A stretch of 64,000 nucleotides of DNA from Erpobdella octoculata (GCA_963978895.1 OZ022242.1:8770114-8834113); one strand, 5' to 3'. Counted from the first letter of the stretch, positions 13,000 to 27,745 are shown. Translations and numbers: made by a program. Notes: generated by a model not told the origin, from the sequence alone.

Positions 13000-13654
13000 A
13001 AAAGTATAAACAGTAGTGATCATAACAATTTACGCGTTATCCCCTCCTGCATAATCTCATTTGGCGCACATGTTTTAAAATATGCTCTTTCTAACATCTT
13101 TTGAAATAGTTTATTTCTCCTAAAGGCTTAAGAAGACTTGATAGTTTCACAAGTTTTTCCATCCCACTGGATTTCATCACAATTATTTTTCCAAAGCTTT
13201 CGGCTCTGAAATGGATAATACTTGTGCGGTTTCACTTATTGTGGCGTCGTCGGGCGCGTTATCAGGTTTCTCAATTGGTGTACTGTTTAAGGATGTACCT
13301 TCATCTATACGTGTGTGTGCCGGGTCAGCTAGTTTTGTGTGCGGCTTGCGTCCTCATCTTGTTTTGAGCACGTTTTAATATGGCTCTGCACAACAATGAG
13401 CCACTGTGGTTTTATACGATGCATGTCGTAAGAGCTTTATCCAATGCAGCACAGATTGAAAATATATTATAAAACATAAAAGATACTTATTAAATAGCTC
13501 AGGGGGAGAAACAAATCTTAAACGTTACAAAGCTTTCATAACAATAGAAAAATAGAGCGTTACTTCAGAATGACATAACTGTTTAAATAATGAAATAAGT
13601 AAATTGGCCACCCAACAGCGGAGTGCCTAAGGTTACATTTTTAACTGCGTACAT

Positions 13655-16557
<2,903 letters not shown>

Positions 16558-16565
16558 CTTCGGTC

Positions 16566-17128
16566 TAGACCTCCTAGCCGCCGCCGGCCGCCGCCGCCGC
16601 CGAACTTTTTACAGCCGCCGTAAATCAGCCGAGAAAAAGTTACGGTTAGCCGGCGGCCAGCCGAAAACGCTACGCCGAAAATCCGCTATAAGATTTCCGA
16701 ACGCCAGCTTAACCTAGATCTTTTTTGTATTAGTTACGTTTGACTCATTATAAAACTAATTTTCAATGTAAAAGTGCAAAATCAACTATTATGTATACAT
16801 TGGTTTGCAATGTTTAATTTCCGGAATTTCTTTCTGAAATCAATTACGTTGTCTAATTTTCATTATATTATCTTTGCTTTACTTATTATCGCTACTGACA
16901 GACGCTTTAAAATAGGAATAAATTTAAGTATCACAATTCTTTTCTCATGTTATATTAAATTTTAGCCTAATTTAAAATAATTATCAGCCACAAATTTGAA
17001 TCATGAGCCGGATAATTTAAAATTCAAGCCGAATAATAATTTTACGCGTAAATTCGGCTAATCCGGATATCAGCCGAAATATTTGTTCAGCCAGCCACAA
17101 ATATAAAAAAATTCGGCTAGGAGGTCTA
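16566..17128. mobile_element. GC-rich hAT-type MITE
   Basis: The inverted termini TAGACCTCCTAGCCG (left) and its reverse complement (right) are flanked by a perfect 8-bp direct repeat CTTCGGTC (16558-16565 and 17129-17136). The element is 563 bp with no transposase. Inside each end there are multiple AGCCG/TCGGCT units, most dense at 16566-16690, where GCC repeats make a GC-rich island in AT-rich DNA. The 8-bp duplication and TAG start fit a non-autonomous hAT element. Confidence 0.9.
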
Positions 17129-17136
17129 CTTCGGTC

Positions 17137-18029
17137 ATCAGCTTTTTTCGGAGAAAAAATGAAAAGAGGGTTTTGAAAAATGCTATGGGAAAATTTGTTG
17201 GGTCCTAAGAACAAGTGGCAACGTCCATAGAAATGGACATGACTTGGACTTTTTTAGTTTGGTGGGGAGCTCTAGGACTAAATCTTGCACCCCTCCGAGA
17301 AAATTGTTTGCTCAATCCTGCTTTTAATATAATACAAGCACACCGTATAAAAAGAAGTTTTTTCACAATCCTTTATATTTCAGGATTGGGCTGCTTTTCA
17401 TTTAATGCATTTTTTAAACGACATTTTTTCAAGAATAGAAATGTAACAAATTATATAATTATGTTTGATTTGTTGTTGTTTCAAAGCATAGACAATTAAT
17501 TTTTTTAATTCAATTTTTTTTTTAAATTTTCAAAATTTAATAGAAGGCATTGTTATGAAGAGCGAGCTTATATTTCAAATTTCAAATCGGATTACGGAAA
17601 AGTTTGTTAATTTTCACTTTCAAGATTTGCAAACATTCAAGCAAGCAATACCGGCGGTGAAGTTAATGTAAGGGATTCAAAAATGAATGCTTATATGTTT
17701 TGTAATTATCGGTATCAACTTTTTACACCGAGCCGATTTGATTGAAATTTGATGCACTTGTGGTGCGTGATCAGGGACTGTGACGAATCTAGGGATAATA
17801 CATTCCCTCCATTCCCTCATTAGATTATCATTAAAAATATTTTTGGTTTTTCGAAAATGACCATACTTGGAAGTATCACGATTTCGAATTTTTTTTTACT
17901 ACACCCCCTCCGGTTATCAGGTTTTGGAAAGAATTAGTCACTGGTCACGGTCATGGAGAAGGGGTTTGCGTCTTATGGATAAACAAGAAAACCGTAAAAA
18001 CCTTCAAGGGACAAGCGAATATTGACCAA
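17137..18029. other. Dispersed-repeat remnant, no gene
   Basis: About 17535-17690 shares a block (GAAGAGCGAGC, then TTTGCAAACATTCAAGCAAGC) with 51010-51120, so it is part of an interspersed repeat. No coding signal is seen. Confidence 0.55.
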
Positions 18030-18628
18030 AGCGTATTGCACATATGTTCGTCTATTCTTGAATATTGTTCTCCGGCCTGGAGCCCACATAACAAGCAGTT
18101 TATAACAAAGATTGAGCGAGTTCAAAGATTTTTCACAAGGGCCATACCGGGATTACGAACTCTACCTTATATGATAAGACTTCAAAAACTTGGTTTAAAG
18201 ACACTGGAACATCGACGACTTATCCACGGTTTATGCCTTTGTCACAAAATGCTATATAGTTTCACTCACTACATCATCCCTGAATTCCCTAATTTCCTGC
18301 TGTCTCACACTCGTGGTCACACCCTTCGTCTACGCCAAGAAAAATGCTTCACCACTCACAAGCTCCATTTCTTCACCAGCCCGGCCGTGAAACCTTGGAA
18401 CTCCTTAGCTCCACATATTGTTAACTCCACAACTTATAGTCGTTTTAAGTCCTGCGTTTCTGATGCCGATTTGAAGAAGTTTATGATAATTTGATTGAAT
18501 TATATATATTTCATCTATGCATTGTGGTTAAATCATTTTGCCATTACTAACTAATGCAGATCACTTTCGTTCACCAATTTGTGTTAGTGGTCATTTGTGA
18601 CCCTCTTTTTGGTTAAAAAAAAAAAAAT
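18030..18628 (+). mobile_element. 5'-truncated non-LTR retrotransposon (LINE) with A-rich tail
   Basis: This holds the reverse-transcriptase C-terminus and 3'UTR of a LINE. It begins abruptly just before the ILEYCSPAW motif and ends in an A13 run near 18615-18628. Truncation at the 5' end is the usual result of target-primed reverse transcription. No target duplication was identified. Confidence 0.8.
18036..18494 (+). pseudogene. LINE reverse transcriptase C-terminal fragment (Jockey/CR1-like)
   Basis: The 152 residues include ILEYCSPAWSPH, IERVQRFFTR, LGLKTLEHRRL and PAVKPWNSLAPHIV. This is the conserved stretch after the RT domain in Jockey/CR1-type ORF2 proteins (thumb and C-terminal region). 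The endonuclease and the catalytic RT motifs are absent because the copy is truncated. The remaining frame is uninterrupted, so the insertion may be fairly young. Confidence 0.85.
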
Positions 18629-19234
18629 AAAAGTATGTTTTTCTATATAAAATTTTTAATTTACAATGTTTTTAAAATTTTAATGGATTTTATTCTATAA
18701 TTCACTCAAATGTTGTTTAATCGATCTGAAAATTTAGCAAAGTGTAAAAATCGCAGCAACAAATAAATTCGTCAAATTTCAACTAGATTGTAAAGATTGA
18801 AAATAAAAGCTATTTTAGAATTAATATGAAATAACCAAATATTTTAATATAAATTTTAAAATTGAAAATTAAATTTCTTTCTTTAAGAAAACCGGAAAAT
18901 TTATGGTGTGTATTTTTACATAAAAGTTTTATTTTTAATTTTTTTCAAAAGTTTCTTTGATTTTATCTATAATTTTTTCATATTTATTTTCAAATCAATC
19001 TAAAACTTTATTAGAATATAAAGTCCGCATCGACAAATAAACCCACTAACTTTCAACGCGATTGATAACGGGAAGCTGGTTTTTATGAGTGGTATAGGAT
19101 CCCAACGTATTGCTCAAGCATGCAGCAAACACGGCCAAGTTAACATAAATGATTTAAATATCTTTCAAAAACAAGGCAACGTGGGTAACCCAGTTAGTTT
19201 AACAACCTATTAAGTTATATAATTTTATAAATAA
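18629..19234. repeat. Decayed interspersed repeat
   Basis: Two diverged blocks share ATCNATCTGAAAATTT- and TCGTCAAATTTCAAC-like motifs with the repeats at 9550 and 40060. The interval ends with GGGTAACCCAGTTAGT near 19185-19200, which looks like a decayed Helitron 3' terminus (CTAGT changed to TTAGT). Confidence 0.45.
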
Positions 19235-19740
19235 CTAGCGGGGTACCCGGCTTTTCCCCGGGGTTTTAGAGGTTTTTCTATAATTTGTCTCTCACTCCCG
19301 TTTCATTCCCCGCTTGCTCTCACGCTCCCGTCGTTTTCCCGTTCCCGCTTGTCTCCCGTTCCCTGTCGTTTTCCCGTTCTCGGTCGCTTTCTCGCTCCCG
19401 GTCGCTTTCTCGCTCCCGGTCGCTTTCTCGCTCCCGGTCGCTTTCCCGCTCCCGGTCGCTTTCTCGCTCCCGGTCGCTTTCCGGTTCCGGTCGCTTTTCC
19501 GCTCTCGGTCGCTTTCTCATTCCCGGTTACTTTTTCTCTCCCACTCGCTTTTTTGATCTCGGTCACCTTTCCGTTCCCGTTCTCGCCCATTCTCCAGTTT
19601 CAGTTTCCGCTCACTCTCCCGCTCCGCTCATTTTGTGACCAATTTCAATTTTCACAGTAATTGTCTCCCATTGACTCTCAAGGTTGTGTGAAAACTTCAT
19701 TACGATCGGATGAATGATGTAGCTAGCAATGCATAAAGGA
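19235..19740 (-). mobile_element. Non-autonomous Helitron 3' end with Arg/Glu-type minisatellite
   Basis: CTAG at 19235-19238 lies next to a GC-rich hairpin (GGGTACCCGG...CCCCGGG). On the minus strand this reads as a Helitron 3' end: hairpin followed by CTAG. Just inside (19300-19620) an 18-bp unit TCGCTCCCGGTCGCTTTC is repeated, and the conserved block CATTACGATCGGATGAATGATG follows. The same hairpin, array and block arrangement recurs at 43931, 50795, 51352, 51716 and 52095. Frames spelling RERESDRERE come from the repeat. Confidence 0.75.
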
Positions 19741-19861
19741 CATGCAGAAAGACAGTCATTTTTACATTACAACGTATTTATTAGGTCACTTAGTTGTTTG
19801 AGACGGTGTCTGTCAGCAAATATAGAATTAAATTAAAATGTTGCATACATACTGCACATAG

Positions 19862-20398
19862 ATGTCTTTTTTATATAATCGTTTATAGTCCTTTACACCA
19901 GATGTTTTAAGACTGAAATGTCTGTATGTAGGAAGCACCTAAGTACTTCCTGTCGTGGATCATAATTTGATTCTTTTAACTTTTCCCTCCTCCTTTCTCC
20001 AGGCTTGGGACTGGCTCACTTAGACGTCTTTTTTTTTTATAATAGTTTATAGTCCTTTACACCAGGTGTTTTAAGACTGAAATGGCTGTATGTAGGAAGC
20101 ACCTAAGTACTTCCAGTCGTGGATCATAATTTGTTCTTTTTAACTTTTCCCTCCTCCTTTCTCCAGGCTTGGGACTGGCTTGCAAATGCAAGGCGGAGTT
20201 CACTTAAACGTCTTTTTTTTTTTATAATAGTTTATAGTCCTTTACACCAAGTGTTTTAAGACTGAAATAGCTGTATGTAGGAAGCACCTAAGTGTTTCCT
20301 GTCGTGGATCAAAGTTTGGTCCTTTTAGCTGTCCCTCCTCCTTTATCCAGGCTTGGGACTGGCCCGCAATTAGCGAGGCGAAGTTACTTAGACGTCGT
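19862..20398 (-). repeat. Three tandem units of a 160-185-bp repeat
   Basis: Units starting near 19864, 20023 and 20209 share TTTATAGTCCTTTACACC, AGACTGAAAT, TAGGAAGCACCTAAG and CTCCAGGCTTGGGACTGG. The same unit occurs reversed at about 44200-44285, 47270-47405 and 49675-49810. Confidence 0.85.
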
Positions 20399-20484
20399 TG
20401 TTGTTGTTTATTTAAGTCCTTGTCACTTTTTCAGCGTTTAGGACTAGCTTATATATGTTACTAGGTGTCGAATCCAATACGATG

Positions 20485-20765
20485 GTGTTTTTACACACTT
20501 TTACTTAACTTGACTTCTCTGTCTGTCTGTCTGTCTGTCTGTATGTATGTCGTCAAATTTTGCAATTGATTTTAAACTAACTTCCCAATGAGCTAGAGAC
20601 TTAAAAAATTAAAAATGTAAACATACCTCCGAATTTATTAACAATGCATTCTATCAAATTTTCGGATCGATGGGACAAAATTTAATTAAACAATTATTTG
20701 TGATATTTTCGTCGAACTATTTATTGTCTATGCTAATATGCTTGTTGTTTATGTAACAGAATGTG
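20485..20765 (+). repeat. Dispersed repeat with an inverted partner at 39955-40225
   Basis: It contains a CTGT tetranucleotide run (20519-20544). Blocks such as ATGCATTCTATCAAATTTTC and GTCGAACTATTTATTGTC are found reverse-complemented inside the nested hAT elements near 39960-40210. It is probably a non-autonomous element of unknown class. Confidence 0.7.
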
Positions 20766-21449
20766 GCCTACACAATCGATTGTATAAAAGTGTGTTTTTG
20801 TGTTTTTATAAAACTTTGTTTTTTCATTCAATTGTTTTAAACATGTACCCGATTTTACCAACTAGCGAAAAAAGTAAGAAAGTTATAAAATTTTAAATTC
20901 AACAGGCCACTAGCGAAAAAACTAAAAACTCAAATGCTTAAAAAATTTCCTCCATCAAAAACGAAAAAGTAAAAAATAATTTTTACGTCATAAAAAATAC
21001 ATTTTTTAAAAAACAACTTTTTCTTGCACCTTAAAAAGTATAAAATAATATTCCTACAATTCATATACAACGGAAACGTTGCGGACACATCATAGGCTAC
21101 AACAGAAAAATTTTAATAAAACAAATGGTTATAAAAATAGTACCCCCGCAAGGTTTTTTGTTGTATATGAATTATATGAATATTATTTGATACTTTTTAG
21201 AGCGCAAGAAAAACGTTGTTTTTTAACAAATGTATTTTTATGATGTAAAAATTATATATAGATTTTTCTTCAACAAAATTTAATTTATATAATTTTCGCG
21301 TTACCTAGTTATAGGCTTTATACATTTAAATTAAAACTTTGCTTAAAGTTTCAATTTAAATTATTTAAAAATTATTTAAAAAAGTTATTTTGGAAAAACA
21401 AAAAGGTGCAAATATGTCCGTTTTATAGGAAAATGCAACCGATAGACAG
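20766..21449. other. AT-rich DNA, no gene; imperfect inverted segments
   Basis: Stretches around 20930-21070 (ACTTTTTCTTGCACC, TTCATATACAACGG) recur inverted at about 21160-21270, giving a loose palindrome of a few hundred bases. No coding signal. Confidence 0.5.
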
Positions 21450-21487
21450 TCATATATATATATATATATATACATACATACATACAT

Positions 21488-21580
<93 letters not shown>
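21450..21580. repeat. (TA)n microsatellite abutting a LINE 3' end
   Basis: TA run with a few CA/CACA interruptions at its left side. Confidence 0.95.
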
Positions 21581-21582
<2 letters not shown>

Positions 21583-22222
21583 TTTAAGTTTAAGTTTAAG
21601 TTTATTTGGATTTCAAGCGCCCTTTTGTGTAACACCTCAGGGCTCCTTTTACAATAAAAACAACAAAACAAAACAATAAAAATAAAGCAAAAAATAATAT
21701 AAAACACAAAAATCAGCATATCAGGAAAAATGAAATAATTTCTCTCTGATCATCAATTTGGATAGGATTTCGCAAACAGAAATGTCTTTAGCTTGGCCTT
21801 GAATAAACTCAATGTAGTGGCTTCTCGGATGCTGGCAGGCAACATGTTCCATGTTGCCGGTCCTGCTATACTGAAGGCTCGACTGCCGTAAGTTTTTGTT
21901 CGAGTTATGGGAACAACTAGATCACCACGACTAGCAGATCTGTGACGAGATAAGTAAGAATTGTTATCAGACACAGTGACACACAGCTCTTTCAAATATG
22001 AGGGGGCTTCGCCATGGAGCGCCTTGTAGACTAGAGTCCCAATTTTGAAAGTAATTCGCTCAGAGATACGCAGCCACCGGAGTTCAGTTTTCATTATTGC
22101 AGTCACATGATCATGTTTCTTTAGTCCACCAAAAAGACGAGCAGCTGCATTTTGAATACGTTGAATCTTTCCAACAGCACTAAGAGGTAAGCCTGTAAAT
22201 AGAGAGTTGCAGTAGTCAAGTC

Positions 22223-22224
<2 letters not shown>
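21581..22224 (-). mobile_element. 5'-truncated CR1/Jockey-like LINE with ACTTAA-type tail
   Basis: On the minus strand this reads RT C-terminus, short 3'UTR, then about four AACTTA-like hexamers at 21581-21603. CR1-clade elements characteristically end in short tandem repeats rather than poly(A). Both ends abut (TA)n runs (21450-21580 and 22224-22276). Confidence 0.8.
21753..22215 (-). pseudogene. LINE reverse transcriptase C-terminal fragment with frameshift
   Basis: The downstream frame (22106-21753, 117 residues) contains LRWLRISERITFKIGTLVYK, ALHGEAPSYL, TKTYGSRAFSIAGPATWN and FKAKLKTFLF. This is a very typical Jockey/CR1-type RT C-terminus. The preceding DYCNSLFTGLP...RIQNAAARL segment (about 22215-22107) lies just upstream. 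The catalytic RT motifs are missing because of 5' truncation. Confidence 0.88.

Positions 22225-22276
<52 letters not shown>
22224..22276. repeat. (TA)n microsatellite
   Basis: TA run with one TTTA interruption, at the 5' side of the LINE fragment. Confidence 0.95.
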
Positions 22277-22280
<4 letters not shown>

Positions 22281-22423
22281 TTGATCAATGATTTATATTT
22301 ATATTGTTTCCTATAAAAGAGTATCTTTAACTGTCTGAGATTGAAAATGTTTATCTTCTTGCATTTTGAGGTCAGAAACATGGCAGATTCCTTTTAGGTA
22401 AACTGCGGTACAATACTGTAGAA

Positions 22424-22980
22424 ATGGCAGCGATTGTTACTCGCTATGTTCCACTAATGACTGATGAACAAAGAATAATTTACAACCGCCTTATACTGGC
22501 AGTTTTGGAAGGACAAGGTGGATTCTTTTTTTTGGATGCTTTAGGTGGAACTGGCGAAACATTTCTCTCTTCTTTAATTCTCGCCGAAATACGATCAAAT
22601 AATGGCATAGCTTTGGCCGTTGCATCGTCTGGCATTGCAGCAACTTTATTAGATGGAGGCAGAACAGCTCATTCAGCACTTAAGCAATGTGCATTATAAA
22701 AAAGCAATCATCCATGGCCACAGTGCTAAATCATGAGTGGCTGGCAGAAAGAGTCATTTTGCAACAAAAAATGTGGATGTCAATGATTTAAATTTTAAAA
22801 TACAGCAGTTGTTGCCAGGCGAATTGGTGTCATACAAATCGATTGATACAGTTTGCGATGCCAGCAAAGCCGTAAATTATCCAACAGAGTTTTTGAACTC
22901 ATTGGATTTGCCAGGCATGTCACCGCATCACATACAACTGAAAGTTGGATCTCCGGTTATTCTGTTATATTATTATATAT
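22424..22980 (+). pseudogene. Helitron PIF1-like helicase, N-terminal and middle fragments
   Basis: In active Helitrons this domain unwinds DNA in rolling-circle transposition. Fragment 1 (22424-22699) reads MTDEQRIIYNRLI...FFFLDALGGTGETFL...AVASSGIAATLLDGGRTAHS. It shows the Walker A region with the catalytic lysine changed (GGTGETF instead of GGTGKTF). Fragment 2 (22737-22980) reads ATKNVDVNDLN...LLPGELVSYKSIDTV...LKVGSPVILL. The helicase middle between them is deleted and the frame is shifted, so this is clearly a pseudogene. It stops at the Mutator-like insertion. Confidence 0.9.
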
Positions 22981-22981
22981 T
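22973..22981 (+). repeat. 9-bp target-site duplication, left copy
   Basis: TTATATATT lies immediately before the left terminus. The identical 9-mer follows the right terminus at 28341-28349. Nine bases is the Mutator-superfamily signature. Confidence 0.93.
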
Positions 22982-23402
22982 GGTTCCACGACAAAACGTT
23001 CACAGACAAAACGTTCAACGACAAAATGTTCCCGACAAAACGTTCACGACACAACGTTCACGACAAAATGTTCACGACAAAATGAACACCGACAAAACGT
23101 TCACAGACAAAACGTTCACAGACAAAATGTTCAACGACAAAATGTTCACGACAAAACGTTCACGACAAAACGTTCACAAAAAATGTTCACGCACAAAATG
23201 TTCACGGACAAAATGTTCACAGACAAAATGTTCACAGACAAAATGTTCAACGACAAAATGTTAACGACAAAACGTTCACGACACAACGTTCACGACAAAA
23301 TGTTCACGAATGCAACTTTTAATTTTAGTTTAGTTTATAAATGAACAAATATTTTGTGTTTCACGAAATGATCACAAATAAAACGTTAACAATAGTAAAT
23401 GC
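22982..23402 (+). repeat. Left terminal inverted repeat, built from a 14-bp iterated motif
   Basis: From 22987 to about 23309 the arm consists of over twenty copies of a unit like ACGACAAAATGTTC, alternating AACG and AATG variants. It then carries a unique part containing TATTTTGTGTTTCACG. The order of variants is the same in the right arm. Confidence 0.92.
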
Positions 23403-24333
23403 TGGAGGCGTAGAAATGTGTGTTTATGAGTCTTTATTAAGATCTTCATGGGTCATAATGTCCCTGGTTAAAGTGTCTCGTTCGAAATGTCCCCGATCAA
23501 AACTATAGAGTTGATCATAAATTTAAGAGATATTAGGCTTATTTTCTTAAATATCGGACATGATTAAATTAACAGTGGCGAATTTAGGTTTTGCCACGCG
23601 GAGGGGAAAGGGAAGCAAAAATTTTATAAGGGCGGCCAAGGAACTTTTGCCTGTATTAAACTTTAGTGTCCGAAGAACTTTTGACTTGAAAAAATGAAAT
23701 TAGAATGAGAAGTAGAAATTATTTAAAAAAATGAAATTAGATTGAGAAGTAGAAATTATTTTCCAATTTAAAATGGAAATAAAATGAGAAGTATTAATTT
23801 TTTTTTTATATAAGATAACACTTAAGCTCCGCCCCTAAATTGTTGACCGACGGGCTCGCAGTTATTTAATTGGCATGTAGTCAATAAGTAAGACAGTGTT
23901 GTTGGCTTCTTATTGTTAGATAAATACATCAATGTAAGATAATTAAAATAGAATGCATAAAATAATTTTATTAATTAAACTTCGTAACAAAATGCAACAC
24001 AATTCTACATGTTTCTATCACGGTAGCAATATCAACTTGACCTGATCCTCGTAATCATTCATTTTCGTAGAGTTGAAAGTATTTAATAAAATGATATAAA
24101 TTACAGTGATTATACACATTTTCAAATTTCATAAAAATTTTGAATCTGTCAAATTTACTAAACAGATTATGAAACTGCAATTGTCATTTTCATCATCGGT
24201 AGTTTTCAGAATTTCAAATTGAATCGTAGACTGCTTACTAATTAATTTAAAGTAGTTTTATAATATGAGAAATATATACGCCATAAACCGTTTTCACAAA
24301 TTAATTATGAAGCGTGAGCTTATCATAAATAAC
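23403..24333. other. Extra sequence inside the left MULE arm
   Basis: The right arm passes directly from ...GTAAATGC to the CAACCGGATGAG block with only a short spacer. The left arm has about 930 bp in between. This segment includes CAGTGGCGAATTTAGG near 23572 (a hAT-like terminus) but no complete element. It is either an insertion on the left or a deletion on the right. Confidence 0.6.
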
Positions 24334-24404
24334 TCAAACAGCAACCAGATGAGTATAGATCGGAAGACTGTAAACTGTTTCAGCAAGAAAAAAAGAAAAT
24401 GAGA

Positions 24405-25022
24405 TGAGATAGCTATAATAGGACAATACAATTGGTCATTAATTCAAGATCGTTTGAAGCTTCAATTTCAATTAAGCAAACGACGCAAATAAGGCTTGAT
24501 GTTGATGGCATGGCTGTATTCTAGAATTTAAAAAGTTAAGGGTATCCAAGAAATTATTAACCAACCCGCATTAACTAGTTAATAAATGGAACGATGATAA
24601 AAAGGGTCAAAATATGAAATCTTTATTTACTCCGATCAAAAAGAAAAAGCCTTGATAGCTATAACTCAGTACAATTACTTATTAATTGAGGATCATTTGA
24701 TGTTTCGATTTCAATACAATTGGTTATTAATTCAAGATCGTTTGAAGCTTCAATTTCAATTAAGGGAATGACGGAAATAAGGCTTGATGGCATGGCTGTA
24801 TTCTAGCAATAAAAAAAGTTAAAGTATCCAAAAGCAAATTAACCGGCATTAACTAGTTAATAAATGGAACGATGATAAAAAAGAGTTAAAATATGAAATA
24901 TTTATTTCCTCTGATAAAGAATAAAAAAGCCAAAAAACTATAACCCAATGCAATTATTTATTAATTGAAGATCATTTGATGTTTCATTATTAATTAAGTG
25001 GTCGACAGAAATAAGCCTTGAT
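24405..25022. repeat. Diverged tandem duplication (two to three units)
   Basis: Blocks such as TTAATTCAAGATCGTTTGAA, GGCATGGCTGTATTCTAG and CATTAACTAGTTAATAAATG repeat at a spacing of about 290-310 bp. Subterminal to the MULE coding region. Confidence 0.8.
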
Positions 25023-25877
25023 CGATATTTTTGCTCTTTGCTCTGATTTATGTTTGCACGTTTGGTCTTACGGTTTATACTTACAATAAATGTTTGATGA
25101 GTTGATTGTTGCTAATATGTATTAGTTTCAGCTCTAGCATTACTATCACTAAAAAAGTGTTTTGAAAAGGAACGAAAAGCAAAAAAAATAGTGACTGTTA
25201 TTTTTAATAAGAATAGAAATAGAATAGAATTAGAAAATAATTTTTGAAATAATAATGGAAATAGAATAGACCAGCCTCACACACATAGGAATTAAGTGCT
25301 GACCAATCAACACAAACAAGAGCGCACACCGTAACACGTGAACATAGAAAAGTTCTGATAGAGCTTAGGTCTTTGGAGGACAGCCTGATAGCGGGAAATT
25401 CCGAAGGTAAGTGATGCACTTATATATGGTCAATGAAGTCAGAGAATTCACCAAAACTTTTTGCTTTGTATCTTTGTATCTTATAGGGAGTTAGCTTTCA
25501 GACGTTTTTCCTGATAAAGTTCACATTATCAAATTTTGGTTAGATTTTATTTCATATATTTTATTTAAATTTTTTATTTTATTCTGTAAAAGTTTTTTTT
25601 GTTTTGTATGTTTGGTTCATCTGTTTTATATACAAGTTGGCTTCTATAATTAGTTAAAAAACAGTCTATCGATCTGCTTTTCTGGTAGCATTATAAATTT
25701 TGTCCGTTCTTTTTTGAAGACTGCTGAGTTTTGTTATTATTTGTATACTGCATTTTTGTTCAAACTAGTACGTGTTTTATAAATATACAATATATAAAAT
25801 CAATTCAAATATATGTTTCTAATTCCACGAAAGAACAACAAAACATTAAATTTTGTTTGAAAAATCCTACAGATAGA

Positions 25878-27369
25878 ATGCAGAATACACGTTTTCAACC
25901 GACTCAAAAAAATGGCGTCCTCTTGATAAGTGAAGACGGATTTTGTTACATAAGACACAGATCTGCACCCGATGGCCAAACGGAATATTGGACGTGTGAT
26001 CAAAGAGGCAGATGTCCTGGACGTGGAATTAGTAGAAACAACAGGCGCGAATTTTAGCAAACCCAACAACACAATCACCTGCCAGATAGATTGAGAACTG
26101 AGATGCGTACCATCAAAACCGAAATTAAACAAGCGGCTGCAAACGCATTTGGAGCTGATACTACTAGCAACGTTCTGCAATTTGGTTTGCTGCTAGCATC
26201 TGGGCCAGCGATGGCAAGGTTGCCGATAGCAGATCATTTGAAACGGAATATCCAAAGAAGCAGAAACAGAGCCCAAGTACCACTTCCTCTGCCACATAGT
26301 AGAGATGAAATCGAAATTCCGATAGAATTTCAAACTACTGGAAACTTGAACCAACCGGAGCAATTTCTGCTTTGGGATTCCGGCCCTGCCATAAACGGGG
26401 ATGAAAGAATTTTAATTTGGAGAACACAACAAAATTTGATTTATCTTCGAGATTGTGACGCAATCCTGATGGACGGAACCTTCAAAACAACTCCTGAGCA
26501 TTTCCAGCAGCTGTATACCATACATGGAACACGGCTGGAAGGTCCTGACCAGAAGCCCGGAAAAGCTGTTCCCGTGTTGTTTCTACTACTTCCAAACAAA
26601 ACAGAAAGAACTTACGTTCGAGCTTTGAATCGAGTGAGTTTGTTTCTTCCAGGGTGGCAGCCGAATCGGGTGATGATGGATTTCGAACGGGCCGCAATGA
26701 ATGCTGTGCTGACAACTTGGCCAAATGCGCAAGTGACTGGCTGTTTTTTTCCACCTGAACCAAAATATATGGAAAAAGATAAAAGAGCTAGGTTTGTCTA
26801 CTTTTTATGGTGAAAACGTGGAAAATGCGACAATGTTTAAAATGATTTCTGCATTGGCATTTGTTCCACCCGGAGAGGTGATTTTCAGTTGGGAACAGCT
26901 CCTGCTCCTTTTACAGCCATGGATACAGCGACAACCTCAACATATCCAAAACAGAATCGACGACCTGTTAATGTATTTCGAGGCTAATTACATTGGCTCA
27001 AATATTGCAGGCGTTAGGCGTGCGCCTCGTGTTGCTGCAATAGAGATATGGAATGTCCGGACACGAACGTTGGAACATTATGGAAGAACAGATAACGAAG
27101 TTGAAGGCTTCCACATGAAGGTGTCCCATACATTAGGAGCCCAATATCCTAATTTGTGGAAGTTTTTTAAGGGCTTACAAGGCCTGCAAGCTGAAACTTC
27201 GAAACTCATCGAAGAGTTGAATGCTGGCGTGATTACAAAAAAGCAGAGGCCTGCATACATCAGACTCGCAGAGAGGGTAGCCAATGTAACAGCCACTTGG
27301 CGAAATCGACCAGATTTGGACACTTTTCTACGGGGCATAAGCCACAATTTTTACTATGGAGGACATTAG
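25878..27369 (+). pseudogene. MULE transposase with N-terminal FLYWCH-like zinc finger, two lesions
   Basis: The transposase would cut and join the element ends in the nucleus. From the ATG at 25878 the order is: a FLYWCH-like finger (DGFCYIRHRSAPDGQTEYW, then CDQRGRC and a downstream HNH); a linker ending QFLLWDSG; the MULE DDE domain with ILMDGTF (first Asp), MMDFERAAMNAV (second Asp) and DNEVEGFH (Glu region); and a helical C-terminus ending NFYYGGH. A TAG at 26055-26057 interrupts the frame after the finger. A 7-T run at 26744-26750 has one T too many, shifting the frame just after GCFF. Either side of both lesions the protein is otherwise intact. An upstream ATG at 25731 in the same frame gives a longer, less convincing N-terminus. 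Confidence 0.9.
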
Positions 27370-27594
27370 AGTAATTTATTATTAAATGAAAACATTGTGT
27401 AGAACATCTTAAACAGTATCTTACAAATTTAAATTTTTATGTTTTTTGACATTAATTGTGTAAATTGTGTTTTCTTGTTTTTCCACGTGCAAAAAATAGA
27501 AATGAGCATTTGTGCTGAAAAAGTTTTGTTTTTAAAAATTCGGCTCATTATTTCATTTTTTATAAGCAAAAAATTGAGGGAAAGCAAGCCAGAA

Positions 27595-27745
27595 AACGAG
27601 TAGGAGCGAAAGAGCGAGCGGATTGAGAAAGTGAGTGGGAGCGGGAGAACAAGCGTGATTGAGAAAGCGAGCGGGAGAATGAACGCGAACGAAACTGGAA
27701 AGCAAGTGAGAGCGGGAACGGGAGAAGGAGATGACGTGGGAGAAC
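27595..27745. repeat. Arg/Glu-type degenerate repeat inside the MULE
   Basis: GAGCGGGAGAA, GAGCGAGCGG and similar units resemble the Helitron-associated arrays at 43931 and 51855. They lie downstream of the transposase stop and before the right arm. Confidence 0.6.

Noticed and set aside
19285..19660. SR-protein-like RSRSLSRSRSL or RERESDRERE frames
   Set aside because: Present in several frames and both strands of an 18-bp minisatellite attached to Helitron ends at six places.
22987..23309. Regularly spaced short repeats resembling a CRISPR array
   Set aside because: The units are contiguous 14-mers without unique spacers, and the whole block is mirrored at 28018-28335 as a transposon arm in a eukaryotic genome.
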